From: Flavobacterium lipolyticum
GTDB lineage: Bacteria > Bacteroidota > Bacteroidia > Flavobacteriales > Flavobacteriaceae
DNA length: 64,000 bases
Direction: 5' to 3'
Assembly: GCF_020905335.1 (NCBI RefSeq)
Contig: NZ_JAJJMN010000001.1
Location: 2,790,001-2,854,000 of the forward strand
The position numbers and the translations under genes were made by a program. The notes under the pieces were generated by a model, which saw only the letters and a list, made by a program, of their open reading frames with translations, had not been told where the DNA came from and ran no database searches. Positions 61,907 through 64,000 of this stretch are shown here, in pieces (the stretch's first letter is position 1; every line of letters starts with the position of its first letter).

Positions 61907-62789
61907 TCCGGTTTTGCTTCATCCTACAGTTGATGGTTTAGATATTAAACCTGACGGCATTTATGTAGATGTTACGTTTGGCGGTGGGGGGCATTCAAAA
62001 GAAATTTTGAGACGATTAGGGCCAAACGGGAAATTATTTGCTTTTGATCAGGACGAAGATGCGCTTGCCAATGCACTACCGGATGAACGGTTTACCTTAA
62101 TTAATGAGAATTTCAGATTCATAAAAAGGTTTTTGCGTTTTCATGGTGTTAAAGGTGTAGATGGAATTTTGGCTGACCTGGGTGTTTCATCTCATCAGTT
62201 TGACGTTCCGGAGAGAGGTTTCTCAACAAGATTTGATGCCGGACTGGATATGCGGATGAGTCAGAAAAATGATTTAAATGCTTATCGGGTGGTTAACGAA
62301 TATGAAGAACAGGATTTACGTCGTGTTTTTTTTGATTATGGGGAGTTGAAGAACGCGCCGGTTTTAGCAAGAACAATTGTAGAAGCAAGACAAGGCTATC
62401 CAATCAAAACGACAGATGAACTGAAAGAAGTTCTGAAGAAATATCTGCCGGAAAAAGTTCGAAACAAAATACTGGCTCAGATTTACCAAGCGATTCGAAT
62501 CGAGGTGAATCAGGAAATGGATGTTCTAAAAGAGTTTATTGAGCAGTCTTTGGAAATTTTAAAACCAGGCGGAAGATTCTCTGTTATCTCTTATCATTCT
62601 TTGGAAGACAGACTGGTAAAAAGATTCATCAAAAACGGAATGTTTGAAGGAGAACCAGAAAGAGACTTTTACGGAAACTTTTCAGTTCCGTTTAAAACGA
62701 TAGGAAAACTGATTGTTCCGGATGAGGCTGAGATTAAAATCAACAACAGAGCAAGAAGTGCTAAATTAAGAATTGCTGAGAAGATATAG
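61881..62789 (+). CDS. rsmH: 16S rRNA (cytosine-1402-N4)-methyltransferase RsmH
   Basis: A 302-residue methyltransferase (MraW) that makes m4C1402 in 16S rRNA. Motif I is YVDVTFGGGGHSKEIL; further family motifs are GILADLGVSSHQFDVPERGF and the C-terminal GRFSVISYHSLEDRLVKRF. The first ATG at 61881 and a second at 61893 (MEYHNPVLL) are both possible. It lies inside the mraZ end. Confidence 0.96.
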   Translation: MTTTMEYHNPVLLHPTVDGLDIKPDGIYVDVTFGGGGHSKEILRRLGPNGKLFAFDQDEDALANALPDERFTLINENFRFIKRFLRFHGVKGVDGILADLGVSSHQFDVPERGFSTRFDAGLDMRMSQKNDLNAYRVVNEYEEQDLRRVFFDYGELKNAPVLARTIVEARQGYPIKTTDELKEVLKKYLPEKVRNKILAQIYQAIRIEVNQEMDVLKEFIEQSLEILKPGGRFSVISYHSLEDRLVKRFIKNGMFEGEPERDFYGNFSVPFKTIGKLIVPDEAEIKINNRARSAKLRIAEKI

Positions 62790-62891
62790 TTTGTGAGATG
62801 TTGGTTGTGAAATGTGAGTTTGACCATAAGCAGTTAAACGGTTGAACGATTCAACAATTAAACAGATTAGTATAATATATAGGTAGAAAAG

Positions 62892-63239
62892 ATGAAAAGT
62901 GGTGTATTTGATATATTAAAGGCAAGGTTTCTGATCAACGATGATGCAGTAAAAAACTGGCGTTTCATTGTTTTTATTATTCTGCTTGCCATTTTGATGA
63001 TCGCCAATACACAGCGTTACGAACAGAAGGTTTTTGAAATCGCAAAACTGAACAATGAAGTCAAAGAATTGCGATCTGAATTTGTAGACCGCCGTTCAGA
63101 GTTAATGAAGTTAAAAATGGAATCGACGATATCGGATAAAATGCTGGAGAAGAAAATTTTTCCATCCACAGTTCCTCCGATTAAAATAGAAGTAAAAAAA
63201 GAAGAAGAAAAAAGTTTCTTTAAAAGAATATGGCAGTAG
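62892..63239 (+). CDS. ftsL: FtsL-like cell division protein
   Basis: A 115-residue bitopic protein: cytoplasmic 1-22, a membrane helix at about 24-40 (RFIVFIILLAILMIANT), then a coiled coil (VFEIAKLNNEVKELRSEFVD). Size, topology and position between rsmH and the penicillin-binding protein identify it as the FtsL-like subunit. FtsL sequences are poorly conserved, so the call rests on context. It overlaps the next gene by 10 bases. Confidence 0.85.
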   Translation: MKSGVFDILKARFLINDDAVKNWRFIVFIILLAILMIANTQRYEQKVFEIAKLNNEVKELRSEFVDRRSELMKLKMESTISDKMLEKKIFPSTVPPIKIEVKKEEEKSFFKRIWQ

Positions 63240-64000
63240 AAGATAAACATATATCCTACAGAATTTACCTCGTAGCAGTTTTCATCTTTGTGATGGCAAT
63301 TGCTATTGTTGTTAAGTTAACCAATATTCAATGGGTAGAAGGAGATTATTACAGAAAACTGGCGAAACAGCGTACCGTTAGAAATTTTGTAATTCCGGCA
63401 AACAAAGGAAATATCTATTCGGCTGACGGAAGTTTATTGGCTACATCTATTCCGAATTATGAAATTCGTTTTGATGCTAAAGCGCCAAAAACAGAGACTT
63501 TTGAAAAATACGTAAAAGCATTATCCGATTCATTGGCTACCGTTTTAGACAGACCGGCAGGTTATTATCAGCAGGAATTAAGAAAAGCCAGAGCCAACAA
63601 AAATCGTTATTATCTGATTGCCCGCAATTTGAGTTATACCGAATATGTGAAAATTAAAGGTTTTCCTTTGTTTAATCTGGGCGCTTTTAAAGGAGGGATA
63701 ATTGTTGAACAGGAAACCGTTAGAAAACATCCGATAGGTAAAATTGCAGAACGAACCATTGGTTATGATCGAATTGACCCTGCAACCGGAATCGAAGTTG
63801 GTAAAGGAATCGAATGGGCTTATAAAAGTTATCTGAACGGGAAAGACGGAAAAATTTTAAAGCAAAAAATTGCAAAAGGACAATGGAAGCCTATTCGCGA
63901 TTTAAATGAAGTAGATCCTGTAGACGGTTATGATGTGATTTCGACCATTGATGTTTTTATTCAGGATATTGCACATCATGCTTTATTAAAGCAATTGGAA
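63230..64000 (+). CDS. ftsI: Penicillin-binding protein (FtsI/PBP2 type), 5' part
   Basis: Begins at ATG 63230 inside the ftsL stop region and remains open to the window end (257 codons). A membrane helix lies at about 12-30 (IYLVAVFIFVMAIAIVVKL), followed by RNFVIPANKGNIYSADGSLL, the start of the PBP dimerisation domain, and PNYEIRFDAKAPKTETF. The transpeptidase domain with the active-site SxxK lies beyond the window. In this position it is the septal transpeptidase. The 3' end is missing. Confidence 0.9.
   Translation, partial: MAVEDKHISYRIYLVAVFIFVMAIAIVVKLTNIQWVEGDYYRKLAKQRTVRNFVIPANKGNIYSADGSLLATSIPNYEIRFDAKAPKTETFEKYVKALSDSLATVLDRPAGYYQQELRKARANKNRYYLIARNLSYTEYVKIKGFPLFNLGAFKGGIIVEQETVRKHPIGKIAERTIGYDRIDPATGIEVGKGIEWAYKSYLNGKDGKILKQKIAKGQWKPIRDLNEVDPVDGYDVISTIDVFIQDIAHHALLKQLE

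Overview
The window reads as an AT-rich Bacteroidota chromosome, most likely a Flavobacterium. The evidence is gldB/gldC gliding genes, a type IX secretion (T9SS) plug protein, a secreted protease ending in a T9SS sorting domain, many TAnnTTTG -7 promoter boxes, LytS/LytTR signalling pairs, and family features typical of Flavobacteriia. Most of it is ordinary core genome. No phage, CRISPR array or obvious defence island is visible.

Layout. 1-2.9 kb: the start of an aminotransferase gene, a fatty-acid desaturase, rsmG and an unknown gene. 3.3-9.1 kb: two LytS/LytTR two-component pairs bracketing a secreted CocE/S15-type hydrolase. 9.4-20.9 kb: a secreted beta-propeller protein, pruA, apaG, the T9SS plug, a SNF2 helicase, a methyltransferase, a frameshifted GxxExxY gene, map and a DUF445 membrane protein. 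21.4-26.5 kb: a TetR-ABC-HlyD-TolC operon. 26.8-33.5 kb: gpmI, a DUF5916 protein and two convergent L,D-transpeptidases. 34-36 kb: three identical tRNA-Gly(TCC) genes, two inside a 205-bp tandem duplication, followed by an intact two-ORF insertion sequence with visible inverted repeats and an 8-bp target duplication. 36-43 kb: pepE, then a tight operon of three secreted paralogues plus a DUF6702 protein, an M1 metallopeptidase, tatA and a PAP2 phosphatase. 43.4-47.9 kb: a possible accessory cassette (trimer-like coiled-coil surface protein and M43 metalloprotease with T9SS signal) lying between a decayed O-methyltransferase fragment and the intact O-methyltransferase gene. 48-57 kb: lipoprotein, YceI, rlmN, polyprenyl synthase, an ECF sigma/anti-sigma/outer-membrane operon, dnaG and a LuxR-type regulator. 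57.3-64 kb: nadE, gldBC, engB, an alpha/beta hydrolase and the start of the division/cell-wall cluster mraZ-rsmH-ftsL-ftsI, whose promoter carries a phased GTGG array that looks like a MraZ operator.

Genes that work together: T9SS and gliding functions (plug, gldB, gldC, sorting-domain cargo), envelope synthesis and remodelling (two L,D-transpeptidases, PAP2 phosphatase, polyprenyl synthase, mraZ cluster), and an export operon under TetR control. Noncoding DNA holds several dispersed Flavobacterium-like repeats, including inverted copies 16 kb apart and two diverged CAGTC-type arrays facing each other across the gpmI terminator.

The points most worth a second look are the possible MraZ operator, a DnaG primase without its zinc ligands, an ABC exporter whose ATPase motifs are all altered, the tRNA duplication next to the insertion sequence, the methyltransferase-flanked cassette, and an unassigned structured interval at 33.5-33.9 kb. 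All calls are from reading the sequence; no database search was run.
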